Assembly (NCBI GenBank): GCA_022772525.1
Contig: JALFAD010000098.1
Coordinates: forward strand, 1-56,638
Direction: 5' to 3'
DNA length: 56,638 bases
Source: Clostridiales bacterium
GTDB taxonomy: Bacteria > Bacillota > Clostridia > Oscillospirales > Oscillospiraceae
The notes beneath the pieces were generated by a model. The model was not told the origin of the DNA and did not search any database. It saw nothing but the letters and a program-made list of their open reading frames with translations. Below, one piece after another: positions 7,425 through 16,348 of the stretch (positions within the stretch are counted from its first letter, which is position 1; each line of letters begins with the position of its first letter). The position numbers and the translations under genes are program-made.

Positions 7425-8386
7425 GTCGCGTCCCCCTCCCGGTGGATTTTGGACAGCAGCCACCAAAACGGCTTGCAGGGATAGGCGGCCTCATAAGCCC
7501 AAAGAGTCTTCCAGCCGGGCCGGAAGCTGCCGCTTTTCGCTGCCAGTTTCAGAGCTGTCCGCAATTTTCTGCGCAGTTCCTTTCTGTAGACCTTCGGCGC
7601 TTCATGCAGCTGTTCGTAGGTGCCATATACATACTGCTCCGTCACCCGCTTCCGCAGCCGTGCGTTGTTTCTGCGATCGGCAAACGCAAGCTGCTGTTCA
7701 AAGGCTTCCAGTACATCCATTCTTCTTGGCGACCACTCTTTGCGGGTTATGCTCTGTTCATTCTGGTAATAGGCGTACAGTTTTGCTGAGGTTACGCCAA
7801 TGCTCCCAACCTCGTACAGCGCCAAATAAACGGTAAATTCATCTTCATGGAGCTTGCCGATCGGAAAGCGAAGATTCTTGAACAGAGAGACATGATATAG
7901 CTTATTACAGGCCGCCGGTGTGGCTCCGCCATGGAAATTCTCACAAAAATAATCATCCGCACTTAATTTTTTCGGTTCTGTGTTCTGATTCTGAGGAATC
8001 GTCTCACCGCTGGTCAAAAAGAACCCGCAAGCGCTGATTTTACAAAGGGTCTGCTCCGCAGTTCTGTACAGCACCTTTAGAAAGTCCGGATGTACCCAGT
8101 CGTCGCTGTCCACGAAGGCCAGCCAGCGGCTGTCACTGTTTGCAAAGACCCAGTCGATGCCGGAGTTCCGGGCGGCGGACAGGCCGCCGTTTTCCTGATG
8201 AATCACATGGACGCGGCTGTCCCGTTCCGCGTAGGCATCGCACAGGGCGCCGCAGCTGTCCGGGCTGCCGTCGTCCACCAGAATCAGGTCAAAGTCCGTA
8301 TAACTCTGGCACAGGATGCTGTCCACACAGCGGCTCAGGAATTCCTCGACCCTGTATACCGGAACAATCACACTGATGTTTGCCAT
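7421..8386 (-). CDS. GT2 family glycosyltransferase (paralog of the gene at 10165-11133)
   Basis: A 321-residue GT2 enzyme with VDDGSPD (37-43) and FVDSDDW (91-97). It shares more than the core fold with the product at 10165-11133: both have an insertion before DSDD (NSDSRW / YSDSRW), a YAYY segment, and a PRRM(D/E)V segment in the C-terminal half. This points to gene duplication within the cluster. It overlaps the next gene by ATGA, which suggests translational coupling, and follows the GT32 gene by one base. Donor sugar unknown. Confidence 0.9.
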   Translation of the reverse strand: MANISVIVPVYRVEEFLSRCVDSILCQSYTDFDLILVDDGSPDSCGALCDAYAERDSRVHVIHQENGGLSAARNSGIDWVFANSDSRWLAFVDSDDWVHPDFLKVLYRTAEQTLCKISACGFFLTSGETIPQNQNTEPKKLSADDYFCENFHGGATPAACNKLYHVSLFKNLRFPIGKLHEDEFTVYLALYEVGSIGVTSAKLYAYYQNEQSITRKEWSPRRMDVLEAFEQQLAFADRRNNARLRKRVTEQYVYGTYEQLHEAPKVYRKELRRKLRTALKLAAKSGSFRPGWKTLWAYEAAYPCKPFWWLLSKIHREGDAT

Positions 8387-8387
8387 C

Positions 8388-9158
8388 TCATTTCCCTCTC
8401 AAAATCGCCTTGACCTTCTCGTAACCCTTTTCCCCCAGCAGGCGGGTGCCCATGGCAACCCGGCGTTCACTTCGCCGCTCCGCTGCCAGACGTTTGGCCT
8501 CGGCTTCCAGATACCGCCGTTCCTCCTCTGTCTGCCAGGAGCCGGAAAACCAGTGAATCGCAGCGGTTTTTCGGGTTTTATGCAGGACTTTCGTATCAAA
8601 ATCCACGGGGCAGAAGATTTCCCGGGGGTAGATGGTCAGGCCCGCTACCGTTTGCAGCCGGTCATTGCATACAAGGCCCATTTGCAGGCATAAATCTGTC
8701 AAGACCTGCACATTGGTGGTAGTATCCGGCGTGCCGTCCGGCAGCAGAAAGCTGGCATGGTCATAGTGCCGCAGAAATTCCCGGAACAAAGGAAAATCCT
8801 TCTCACAGGCCAGCAGTCCTGTCTGAATTCCCTTCTGGCTCTCAAAGCCCGCGAAGGCCTGATGCTTTAAAAATGGGTCGAGGGGTCTCACCAGCTCCAC
8901 GTCCGTATCCATGTAGACGCCGCCCTGTTCCGTCAGCGCCCGAAGCCGCACGTAATCCGTGACAAAGGCCCAGCGTTCGGCGTCCATGGCCTGATGAACG
9001 TAGAGCGGAACATCACAAAGGTCAAAATTCCCCTCGTTCCACTCCATGATTTCATAATCGGGGCAGTATTTTTTCCAGCTTTTGATGCACTTTTCCGCCA
9101 GCTTCGGCTTGGGTTTTCCGCCAAACCAGCAGTAATGAATCACTTTTGGGATTGCCAT
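8388..9158 (-). CDS. GT32 family glycosyltransferase (DXD sugar transferase)
   Basis: The 256-residue product begins IPKVIHYCWFGGKPKP, the typical opening of bacterial GT32 capsular transferases. It has the family core GGVYMDTDVELV with the DXD metal site at residues 84-86. Relatives transfer hexoses or HexNAc from NDP-sugars, and several are encoded in capsule loci. It is the only GT32 among the 18 transferases here, placed between two GT2 genes of unit 2. The linkage it makes is unknown. Confidence 0.9.
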   Translation of the reverse strand: MAIPKVIHYCWFGGKPKPKLAEKCIKSWKKYCPDYEIMEWNEGNFDLCDVPLYVHQAMDAERWAFVTDYVRLRALTEQGGVYMDTDVELVRPLDPFLKHQAFAGFESQKGIQTGLLACEKDFPLFREFLRHYDHASFLLPDGTPDTTTNVQVLTDLCLQMGLVCNDRLQTVAGLTIYPREIFCPVDFDTKVLHKTRKTAAIHWFSGSWQTEEERRYLEAEAKRLAAERRSERRVAMGTRLLGEKGYEKVKAILRGK

Positions 9159-9173
9159 GTGTGTCCCTCCCGG

Positions 9174-10148
9174 TTATTTCCAGAGCTTTCGCACTTTTCC
9201 CGCCGTCTTCCAGAACGCTCCCATGGCGTTGGGGTGAGCCGCTTCCAGCAGGCTCAGCCGCTCCCGGCGGGTCAGCTTCAGGTTCTCCCGCCGCAGAAAC
9301 CTCTGGACATCCGCCAAAATACCGTTGGCCCGCTCCGGGCGTTTCAGTTCATTACGCACGCCATAGCAGGCAGCGGCCGCCGCCTCCACATACCGCTCCA
9401 CAAACCGCTGGGCAAGGGTATGGAAGCCCACCGACTGGAAATAGTCAATCATGCTTTCCAGCGCCCAGAGATAATCCAGCTTTTTCAGGCTGAACTGGCT
9501 TTTTGTGGTGCTTTCCGGGTTCGTCCGGTAGAAATACAGCTGTGTCGGAAGCATCGCCAGCGTCTTTGCCGGAAGAAGCCACCGGGTCACCGCTTCGTTG
9601 TCCTCGTAGACCCGGCCCGTATGGAAGGGATAGCCTTCCACATACTCCCGGCGAATCAGCTTGGCGCAGGCCACCCAGCCGGGATAGGCATCCCGGTCGT
9701 GAAGCGCTGTCAGGGTTTTTTCGTCCATGGTCAGAAGCGTATAGGAAAAGTCCACCGGCTGTTCATAGTCCTCAGGAGGTTCCGGGGCTTCCAGCATCCG
9801 GCACATACTAATGCCCGCGCCGCTTTCCACCGCCGCCCGGTGCAGCTGCTCCAGCATCTGGGGGTGGATGGCGTCGTCGCTGTCCACATAGCACAGCCAC
9901 TTTCCCTGGGTCATGGGCAGGGCGTGATTTCTCGCCGCCGCCTGACCCTGATTGGGCTGGTGAATCACCCGCACCCGGTCATCCCGCTGGGCGTATTCAT
10001 CGCAGATGGCGCCGCTCTGGTCCGGACTGCCATCCTCGATCAGCACCAGCTCAAAATCCGAATACGTCTGGTTCAGAATGCTGTCCACACAGGCATTCAA
10101 ATATTTTTCCGCCCGATATACCGGGACAATGATACTGATTTCCGGCAT
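9174..10148 (-). CDS. GT2 family glycosyltransferase
   Basis: A 324-residue GT2 enzyme: SIIVPVYRAEKYL at the N terminus, IEDGSPD (37-43, with Glu in place of the usual first Asp) and YVDSDD (87-92). The C-terminal half is helical and basic (LKLTRRERLSLLEA). I start at the ATG at 10148, where the conserved domain begins; the frame is open to 10256 but that part overlaps the upstream gene. Spacing to the next gene is 15 bases. Confidence 0.88.
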   Translation of the reverse strand: MPEISIIVPVYRAEKYLNACVDSILNQTYSDFELVLIEDGSPDQSGAICDEYAQRDDRVRVIHQPNQGQAAARNHALPMTQGKWLCYVDSDDAIHPQMLEQLHRAAVESGAGISMCRMLEAPEPPEDYEQPVDFSYTLLTMDEKTLTALHDRDAYPGWVACAKLIRREYVEGYPFHTGRVYEDNEAVTRWLLPAKTLAMLPTQLYFYRTNPESTTKSQFSLKKLDYLWALESMIDYFQSVGFHTLAQRFVERYVEAAAAACYGVRNELKRPERANGILADVQRFLRRENLKLTRRERLSLLEAAHPNAMGAFWKTAGKVRKLWK

Positions 10149-10164
10149 TTTCCTCGCCTTCCTC

Positions 10165-11133
10165 TCACTTTCCTCTGCGTTCCATCCAGAGCCTTCCCAG
10201 CTTCGCCGCCAATGGACTACAGTCCGACAGCATTTCGTAATCCACCCAAAATTCAATATAACTCAAACGCCACGCCCGCCAAATCAGGCGCCGCAGGTGG
10301 CTGCGAATCTGACCCTCAAATTTTCCCAGTCCCTCCGGTGCCGAACGCACCTCAAGCAGCTGGGCATAGACATTCTCCAGATACTCTCGAAACCGGAAGG
10401 CGCACATATCCGCATCCGCCCGCCGGGTGAAAAAATCGATCTGCTGCTCATAGGCCTGCCAGACCTCCATCCGTCTGGGATTCCACGGTTTCTTCGTGAG
10501 GCCCTCAGGATTCCAGTAATAGGCGTACAGCCGCGCCGGAACCACCGGCAGATACTCCTGCGCGAAGAGAATCCGATACGTCACATACTCATCGTCAAAG
10601 TAGGTTCCAACCGGATAGCGGATGGATGCAAAGCAGCTTCTGGCATACAGCTTGCCCCAGGGCACCGTAGCCAGAATCTGCTGCTGGCGGTAGAAGTCTG
10701 CCGGTTTCCAGATTTCCGGCTCTACAATGTCTTCCGGAACCTCCAGCTGCCCATCCGACAGCTCCTGATAGCCGCAGATGCTGAGCTGTGCATCGCCGGA
10801 CACCGCCGCATTCAGAAGGCATTCCAGCATCTTCGGATGCGCCCAGTCGTCGCTGTCCACAAAGGTGATCCACCGGCTGTCAGAATAGGCACGCACCCAG
10901 TCCAGGCCCGCATTCCGCGCCGCGCCGACACCGCTGTTTTTCTGATGCAGGACAGTGATCCGGCTGTCCCGCCCCGCAAGTTCATCGCAGAGTCTCCCGC
11001 TGCCGTCGGTACTGCCGTCGTCCACAAGAATCAGCTCAATGTCCTGAAAGGTCTGGGCCAGAATGCTGTCCACACATCTGCCAAGCAGTTTTTCCGTATT
11101 GTAAATTGGGACGATGACACTGATAACCGCCAT
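10165..11133 (-). CDS. GT2 family glycosyltransferase (paralog of the gene at 7421-8386)
   Basis: A 322-residue GT2 enzyme with LVDDGSTD (36-43) and FVDSDDW (91-97). The region before DSDD and the C-terminal YAYYWNPEGLTKKPWNPRRM segment parallel those of the product at 7421-8386, so the two are likely duplicates with diverged specificity. It lies 20 bases after the GT4 gene of unit 2. Confidence 0.9.
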   Translation of the reverse strand: MAVISVIVPIYNTEKLLGRCVDSILAQTFQDIELILVDDGSTDGSGRLCDELAGRDSRITVLHQKNSGVGAARNAGLDWVRAYSDSRWITFVDSDDWAHPKMLECLLNAAVSGDAQLSICGYQELSDGQLEVPEDIVEPEIWKPADFYRQQQILATVPWGKLYARSCFASIRYPVGTYFDDEYVTYRILFAQEYLPVVPARLYAYYWNPEGLTKKPWNPRRMEVWQAYEQQIDFFTRRADADMCAFRFREYLENVYAQLLEVRSAPEGLGKFEGQIRSHLRRLIWRAWRLSYIEFWVDYEMLSDCSPLAAKLGRLWMERRGK

Positions 11134-11153
11134 ATTCTCTCCTCCGCCGCAGA

Positions 11154-12296
11154 TCAGCTCTCCGCAAGCTCTGTAAACAGATCCTCAATTTCCCGAACCA
11201 TTCTGGTTCCGTCGAAGAAAGCGCTTCGGCGCTGAGCGCCCTGCTTCATCTGCTGATAAAGCTTTTCATCCGTCAACATCCGAGCGATGGCATCTTCCAG
11301 TGCCGCGTTGCTGTTTTCCGTAATCAGGCCGCAGGTTTCACCGCCGAACACCTCGCCCACCGAGTCGATGGGAGCCACCATAGGCACGCCCAGGCACAAC
11401 GCCTCCATGGAAATCACCGGCAGTCCCTCCGTATAGGAGCTGCTGACCAGAAAACGGCTGTGCTTCATATACGGATAGGGGTTCGGCTGGTAACCCGCCA
11501 TGACAACCGTATCCTCCAGCCCCATGGCGCGGATCAGCCGCCGCAGGAAATCCCCATCCAGGCCGTCGCCGACAATCACCAGTCTGTGAGCAATTCCCCG
11601 ATCCAGCAGGCGTTTGTGTATCACAATCAGCCGTTCAAAGGCCTTTTCCGCAGAAAGCCGCCCCACTGCGCAGATATAGGGCAGGTCGGAATCCGGCAGG
11701 TCCGCTTCCTCATTCGCCAGGCGGCGGACATTCTCGCTGTTCATCGGGTTATAATGCAGCTCAACCCCCTGAGTCAGGCCGCTGATCTGCCGGAACGCGT
11801 TCCATGCGGATCGGGAAACGCAAACAATCCGGTCAAACCGGCTGAGCAGTTCCCGGTGATTCTCCGCCTCGTTGCGGTAATCCGGGTTGGTGCCGGGATC
11901 GCCGTGAATGTACTTCACGGTTTTCGCGTTCTTTGCAAACACCAGTTCTTCATGATACCAGACGTTATAGGATACCACAATATCCGCCCAATGGGGCAGG
12001 CATACTTCCAAAAGCCCCGCGCCGCCACTCTGGTAAGCCTTCCGGGTCCGGACTTTTTTGGAAAGGTTTCCCAGCTTTTTCATGGGATTCCAGGTGGGCT
12101 GACGGCAGGAATAGTCGTAAACGAGCGCAATACCGGCGTCCCGGAATTTCTGCTCCCACTCGCCGCCCGGATTCTGTACAAATACCTTTGCCTCAAAGCG
12201 GTTTTTATCCAGAAGGCCAATCAGATCGAATAGAGCCTGCTCCGCCCCGCCGCAGACCAGCTTGTGTTGGACAAACAAAATGTGAATCCGTTCCAT
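11154..12296 (-). CDS. GT4 family glycosyltransferase
   Basis: A 380-residue GT-B retaining transferase. The N-terminal domain starts ILFVQHKLVCGGAEQALFDL, with the Gly-Gly-Ala-Glu acceptor loop. The C-terminal domain has AVGRLSAEKAFERLI and the GT4 signature EGLPVISMEAL (Glu-x7-Glu, donor ribose and catalytic site). It follows the ABC exporter ATPase by three bases, a placement seen for transferases that act just before ABC export of cell-wall glycans. Donor unknown. Confidence 0.9.
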   Translation of the reverse strand: MERIHILFVQHKLVCGGAEQALFDLIGLLDKNRFEAKVFVQNPGGEWEQKFRDAGIALVYDYSCRQPTWNPMKKLGNLSKKVRTRKAYQSGGAGLLEVCLPHWADIVVSYNVWYHEELVFAKNAKTVKYIHGDPGTNPDYRNEAENHRELLSRFDRIVCVSRSAWNAFRQISGLTQGVELHYNPMNSENVRRLANEEADLPDSDLPYICAVGRLSAEKAFERLIVIHKRLLDRGIAHRLVIVGDGLDGDFLRRLIRAMGLEDTVVMAGYQPNPYPYMKHSRFLVSSSYTEGLPVISMEALCLGVPMVAPIDSVGEVFGGETCGLITENSNAALEDAIARMLTDEKLYQQMKQGAQRRSAFFDGTRMVREIEDLFTELAES

Positions 12297-12299
12297 GGC

Positions 12300-13595
12300 T
12301 CAGCCCTCCCTGCCCCAGAGTCGGGCAGTTGCCACCGGGAACCGGATGTGGCCCCAGTTGGCCTGATTCCACACAATGTCCTCCGGCTCCTGAACTTCAA
12401 AGTAAAAGGCGGGCAGCAGCAGCTCCTGATCAAAGCTGTTGCCGCAGTCGTCCTTCTCGAACAGAACCATATCCAGCCGGTAGCGGCCGCCCGTCAGGCT
12501 GATGGGGTCCAGCTCCACCATGTAATCCTGATCGGCGTTTTCCCCGCACGCGCCTAAGAGCACGTCCGGCATGGTACCCACGGGCGTCTCGTCCCGGGTG
12601 CGCAGCTCCAGCCGCAGGTGCAGGTCGCCAAAAGCCTTCTTCGTATGCACCCGCAGCCGCATCCGAATCTTCTCCCCCGGACGATACAGGGAGCTTTCCT
12701 TATCCAGCAGTCTGACATAGGTGATCTGGGCGTTGCCGGGGGTATAGGGAGAACGGGAAGCCGTTTCCGTCAGGTCAAATTCCGTCCGGTTTTCTGACCA
12801 CTGCTCGTGGGTGTTGCTGAGGTACAGCTCAATGGCCTGCTCCACATCGCCAATGAAAATAATCTTGCCCTTGTCCATGACCACACAGCGGTCACAGAGC
12901 CGGCGGATGGTGCTCATGTTGTGAGAGACATAGAGAACGGTTCTGCCCTCCTGCTTGGCGACGTCGCGCATTTTGTCGATGCACTTGCGCTGGAAGGCCA
13001 CGTCGCCCACCGCCAGCACCTCGTCCATAATCATGATCTCGCTGTCGAGGTGCGCCGCCACGGAGAAGGCCAGCTTCACAAACATACCGCTGGAATACCG
13101 CTTGACCGGGGTGTCGATAAACTCCCGAACCTCGGAAAATTCGATAATATCCTCCATTTTGGCATCGATTTCCGCCTTGGTCATGCCCAAAATCGCGCCG
13201 TTCATATAGATATTCTCCCGACCGGTCATCTCGCCGTTAAAGCCGGTGCCTACCTCCAGCATGGAGGCTACCCGTCCATAGAGGTCGATTTGTCCCTCGG
13301 TGGGCGCGGTGACCCGGCACAGCAGCTTCAGCATGGTACTCTTGCCCGCGCCGTTTCCGCCGATAATGCCCAAAGCCTCGCCCCTGTACACCGTCAGGTC
13401 GATGCCGTTGAGGGCCATGAAGGTCTTGCCCACCAGCCGTTGGTCGGTGCCGATGAGGGTATTGGGGTCTTCCTTGCCCCGGACTCTTGCCCACCAGCTC
13501 TGCAGGTCCGCCGTCAGGGTGCCGCCGCCGATCTGGCCCAGCCGATAGCGCTTCTTGATGCCTTGCAGGCGCAGGGCAACTTCTCTGTTTTCCAC
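12300..13595 (-). CDS. Polysaccharide ABC transporter ATP-binding protein with C-terminal domain (Wzt/RgpD-like)
   Basis: A 431-residue ATPase of the O-antigen/teichoic/rhamnan exporter class. Walker A is GGNGAGKST (79-87), the signature is YSSGM (167-171), Walker B ends MDE (190-192) and the switch His is in YVSHNM. An N-terminal insertion before Walker A and the AVGD motif are typical of the class. Residues from about 270 to 431 form an extra beta-rich domain, as in Wzt proteins where it binds the finished glycan. It pairs with the permease 13 bases upstream. Confidence 0.93.
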   Translation of the reverse strand: MENREVALRLQGIKKRYRLGQIGGGTLTADLQSWWARVRGKEDPNTLIGTDQRLVGKTFMALNGIDLTVYRGEALGIIGGNGAGKSTMLKLLCRVTAPTEGQIDLYGRVASMLEVGTGFNGEMTGRENIYMNGAILGMTKAEIDAKMEDIIEFSEVREFIDTPVKRYSSGMFVKLAFSVAAHLDSEIMIMDEVLAVGDVAFQRKCIDKMRDVAKQEGRTVLYVSHNMSTIRRLCDRCVVMDKGKIIFIGDVEQAIELYLSNTHEQWSENRTEFDLTETASRSPYTPGNAQITYVRLLDKESSLYRPGEKIRMRLRVHTKKAFGDLHLRLELRTRDETPVGTMPDVLLGACGENADQDYMVELDPISLTGGRYRLDMVLFEKDDCGNSFDQELLLPAFYFEVQEPEDIVWNQANWGHIRFPVATARLWGREG

Positions 13596-13608
13596 TCCGC
13601 AAGCCTCC

Positions 13609-14451
13609 TTACACCGTATCCATAAAGGTGCGTTCCACCCGGTTGAAAATCATGATACCCAGCACCGCCACCACAATGGTGACTGCCCAGGACAGGCCGT
13701 AAAAGCCCCAGTGCAGGGTTCCCTGCCCCAGTATGGCGTAGCGCATCAGCTCCACGGAGCTGGTCACGGGGTTTAAGAGCAGTCCCGTGCGCATCCAGCC
13801 TTCGGCAGCGGTGGACAGGGGGTAGACAATGGGCGTCAGGTACATCCACATCTGTACGCCAAAACCCACCAGCACCGTCAGATCCCGGTACTTCGTGGTC
13901 ATACTGGAAATGATAATCCCGCAGCCCATACCCAGAATGCCCAGATGCACCAGCTCCACCGGAATCATCAGCCATGCCGCCCAGTGGGGATGCACGGCGC
14001 CCTGAACCAGAAAATAGGCAAGAAACAGGCACACCATAATCATCTGAATGAAAAAGCGGATGACTGTGGAAATCACGTTGGAAATGGGGGTCACCAGTCT
14101 CGGGAAATAGACCTTGCCAAAGACACCCGCATTCTCCGTAAAGGTGCTGGCGTTGGTGGTCAGGCAGTTGGAAAAGAAGGCCCAGATGGCGTTGCTGCAC
14201 AGGTAGAACAGGTATGTGGGCACGCCGTCGGTGCCGATGCCGGCAATTTCACCGAAGACGAAGGCCTGCACCAGGCTGCTGAGCAAAGGCGTCAGGAACA
14301 GCCACGCCGGGCCAAGGATGGTCTGCTTGTAGGAGACAACGAAATTGCGTTTGGTGAACAGGTAGATGAGATCCCGGTAGTTCCAGACCTCTTTTAAATT
14401 CAGCTCCAGCCACTTGTGTTTGGCGGAAATGCGAACATGATAGTCTGCCAT
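13609..14451 (-). CDS. Polysaccharide ABC transporter permease (Wzm/RgpC-like)
   Basis: A 280-residue ABC-2 type permease with six predicted membrane helices. WNYRDLIYLFTKRNFVVSYK near the N terminus is the amphipathic interface segment of this class, followed by ILGPAWLFLTPLLSSLV. It would form the membrane channel with the ATPase encoded next and export a lipid-linked polysaccharide made in the cytosol. Its presence marks unit 2 as an ABC-dependent pathway, separate from the Wzx/Wzy genes of unit 1. Confidence 0.93.
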   Translation of the reverse strand: MADYHVRISAKHKWLELNLKEVWNYRDLIYLFTKRNFVVSYKQTILGPAWLFLTPLLSSLVQAFVFGEIAGIGTDGVPTYLFYLCSNAIWAFFSNCLTTNASTFTENAGVFGKVYFPRLVTPISNVISTVIRFFIQMIMVCLFLAYFLVQGAVHPHWAAWLMIPVELVHLGILGMGCGIIISSMTTKYRDLTVLVGFGVQMWMYLTPIVYPLSTAAEGWMRTGLLLNPVTSSVELMRYAILGQGTLHWGFYGLSWAVTIVVAVLGIMIFNRVERTFMDTV

Positions 14452-14454
14452 AGC

Positions 14455-15345
14455 TTACCTCTTCCTCTTAAGTAATTGTACAAGGCTGTGTATCCAGCGC
14501 GCCGGGGGCACCAAAAAGCGGGGCATTCCGATATAGGCCGCAATCTGGGCGTCTGTGAGCCTGTCTGCCGCTTCCGTGGTATAACCGTACCACAGCGTCA
14601 GCTTCTCCCAGAGAGAATAGTGGAGGAACTGGGCTTTCTGCCGGAAGAACAGTCCCGTCCCTTGCGGATTATCGAGGAACACCTGATATCCAGCCCGGGT
14701 AAGCCCATCGTCTTTGTACTCCCAAATCCAAATGATATCGTTATAAAACCGCATTTTATATCCGTCATGGGCCATCAGATCCCAAGTGACTGCCTCGGTC
14801 AGAAATTTTTCTCCGGGAAATTCCGGGTACAGGTATTTACGGTGAATCTCGGTGTAGAACACGAAGGCCCGCTCGCCGTCCACCACGCTGTAGCGGTCCA
14901 GCGCGTCGCCATCCAGGTATCCCCCGTCAAAGAGACGGTTGGGCGTATCGTTGGGGGTCGTTCCCCGGTTTCCAACAAAGCCGCAGTAGTTCTGATCCTT
15001 CGGCAGTTCCGCGTCCCAGCGAAGGATTTTTTCCAGCGCGTCGTCTGTCAAATAGTCATCGGAATCCACAGTGAAGAACATCCTTCCCTCCGCCAGCTTT
15101 AGCCCCTGATTGATGGCCCGGCACTTTCCGCCGTTTTCCTGCCAGACATACCGGATTGGGAAACAATTCTCCTCTTCCTGCCATTTTTTGACCAGTTCAT
15201 TGGTTCCGTCGGCAGAGCCGTCGTCCACAATGAGCCACTCAAAGCCTTGGAAGGTCTGACGCTGAAGCGATCGGTACAAATTCTCCAGAATGTACGCCCG
15301 GTTATAGGTCGGCGTAAAGACCGTTATTGGATATTGAAACTCCAT
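14455..15345 (-). CDS. GT2 family glycosyltransferase
   Basis: A 296-residue GT2 enzyme of a different subgroup from its neighbours: it begins ITVFTPTYNRAYILENLYRS, with VDDGSADGT (40-48), NGGKCRAIN and TVDSDDYLT (92-100). I start at the ATG at 15345, preceded by GAGGTG, rather than at 15357, which overlaps the upstream stop but has no Shine-Dalgarno. It sits directly before the ABC permease, three bases away. Donor unknown. Confidence 0.88.
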   Translation of the reverse strand: MEFQYPITVFTPTYNRAYILENLYRSLQRQTFQGFEWLIVDDGSADGTNELVKKWQEEENCFPIRYVWQENGGKCRAINQGLKLAEGRMFFTVDSDDYLTDDALEKILRWDAELPKDQNYCGFVGNRGTTPNDTPNRLFDGGYLDGDALDRYSVVDGERAFVFYTEIHRKYLYPEFPGEKFLTEAVTWDLMAHDGYKMRFYNDIIWIWEYKDDGLTRAGYQVFLDNPQGTGLFFRQKAQFLHYSLWEKLTLWYGYTTEAADRLTDAQIAAYIGMPRFLVPPARWIHSLVQLLKRKR

Positions 15346-15353
15346 AGGGCACC

Positions 15354-16337
15354 TCATTTCAGCAGCCGAATGTCAATGAAAAAGTTTAACAGCTTCGCAG
15401 TCCCCTCCAGATTCCCCTGAGCGGCTTTCAGCAGGAACCTTCGCTTGGCGGTAGTCCCCTGGGGAATTTCCAACGGGGTAATCTGCTCCAGAGTCTCACG
15501 CAGCTTTCTCCGGGCCATCTCCATTTCTTCCCCCTTCAGACTGCGCAGGCAGCCCTGCATGGCGCCCAGGCAGGTCAGCAGCAAGTCGGCTTTCGCTTCC
15601 GGGACAAGGCCCGGAAACCGCTCCTCAAAGTAGGAAAGCCGCTGTAATTTGGCGTCCAATCCCTGCAAACGCCGCAGAGAATAGGGCTTGTGCATGGCGC
15701 TGCCCGGCTGCTGCCGGTAGGCGTACATACAGGCCGAGGAATGGGCCAGTTTTCGGGCGTTTCCCAGCACCCGGTAGGTGAAAAACTCATCGTCAATGAG
15801 GTTGCCCTCCGGGAAGCGGATATCGCCGACACAGGCACGTCGGTAGAGCTTGTTGGGGGGCGTCTGGCGGAAAATTTCGTCCTGAATGTGCAGGCGCAGG
15901 GCTTCCTCCGTATCGCAGACCAGAATCTCCGCCCCGGTTCCGTCGTCCATGGACAGTTCATCGGTCTCCGTGATGCCGATTTCACACTCCGCGATGTCCA
16001 CGCCGTCTTTCATCAGGCTGTACAGATGGGCGTACATATTGGGATGCAGATAATCGTCGCTGTCTACGAAGGCTATCAGGTCGCCTCCCGCCGCATCCAG
16101 CGCCGTATTCCGGGCCGCCCCGGCTCCGGCGTTCTGCTTGTGAATCACCCGGATGCGGCTGTCGCGCGCCGCCCAGCGGTCGCAAATCTCGCCGCTGCCA
16201 TCGGTTGAACCATCGTCCACCAGAAGGATTTCCAAATTGGAATAGGTCTGCTCTGTGATTGACCGGATGCAGTGGTCAAGGTATTTTTCCACCCGGTACA
16301 CCGGGACAATCACGCTGATGAGCGGTAAATCGGTCAT
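15354..16337 (-). CDS. GT2 family glycosyltransferase
   Basis: A 327-residue GT2 enzyme with SVIVPVYRVEKYLDHCI, VDDGSTDGS (40-48) and FVDSDDYLH (90-98). Its C-terminal half contains the NKLYRR segment and a YAYRQQPGSAM stretch shared with many capsule GT2 enzymes. It is the middle of three consecutive GT2 genes (17332 down to 14455). Donor and acceptor cannot be assigned. Confidence 0.9.
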   Translation of the reverse strand: MTDLPLISVIVPVYRVEKYLDHCIRSITEQTYSNLEILLVDDGSTDGSGEICDRWAARDSRIRVIHKQNAGAGAARNTALDAAGGDLIAFVDSDDYLHPNMYAHLYSLMKDGVDIAECEIGITETDELSMDDGTGAEILVCDTEEALRLHIQDEIFRQTPPNKLYRRACVGDIRFPEGNLIDDEFFTYRVLGNARKLAHSSACMYAYRQQPGSAMHKPYSLRRLQGLDAKLQRLSYFEERFPGLVPEAKADLLLTCLGAMQGCLRSLKGEEMEMARRKLRETLEQITPLEIPQGTTAKRRFLLKAAQGNLEGTAKLLNFFIDIRLLK

Positions 16338-16348
16338 TTTCTCTCCTT

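Noticed and set aside
8994-10430. Long plus-strand open frame opposite two GT2 genes
   Set aside because: It is antisense to genes with intact GT2 motifs and codes for a low-complexity, family-less protein; a by-product of GC-rich codon use.
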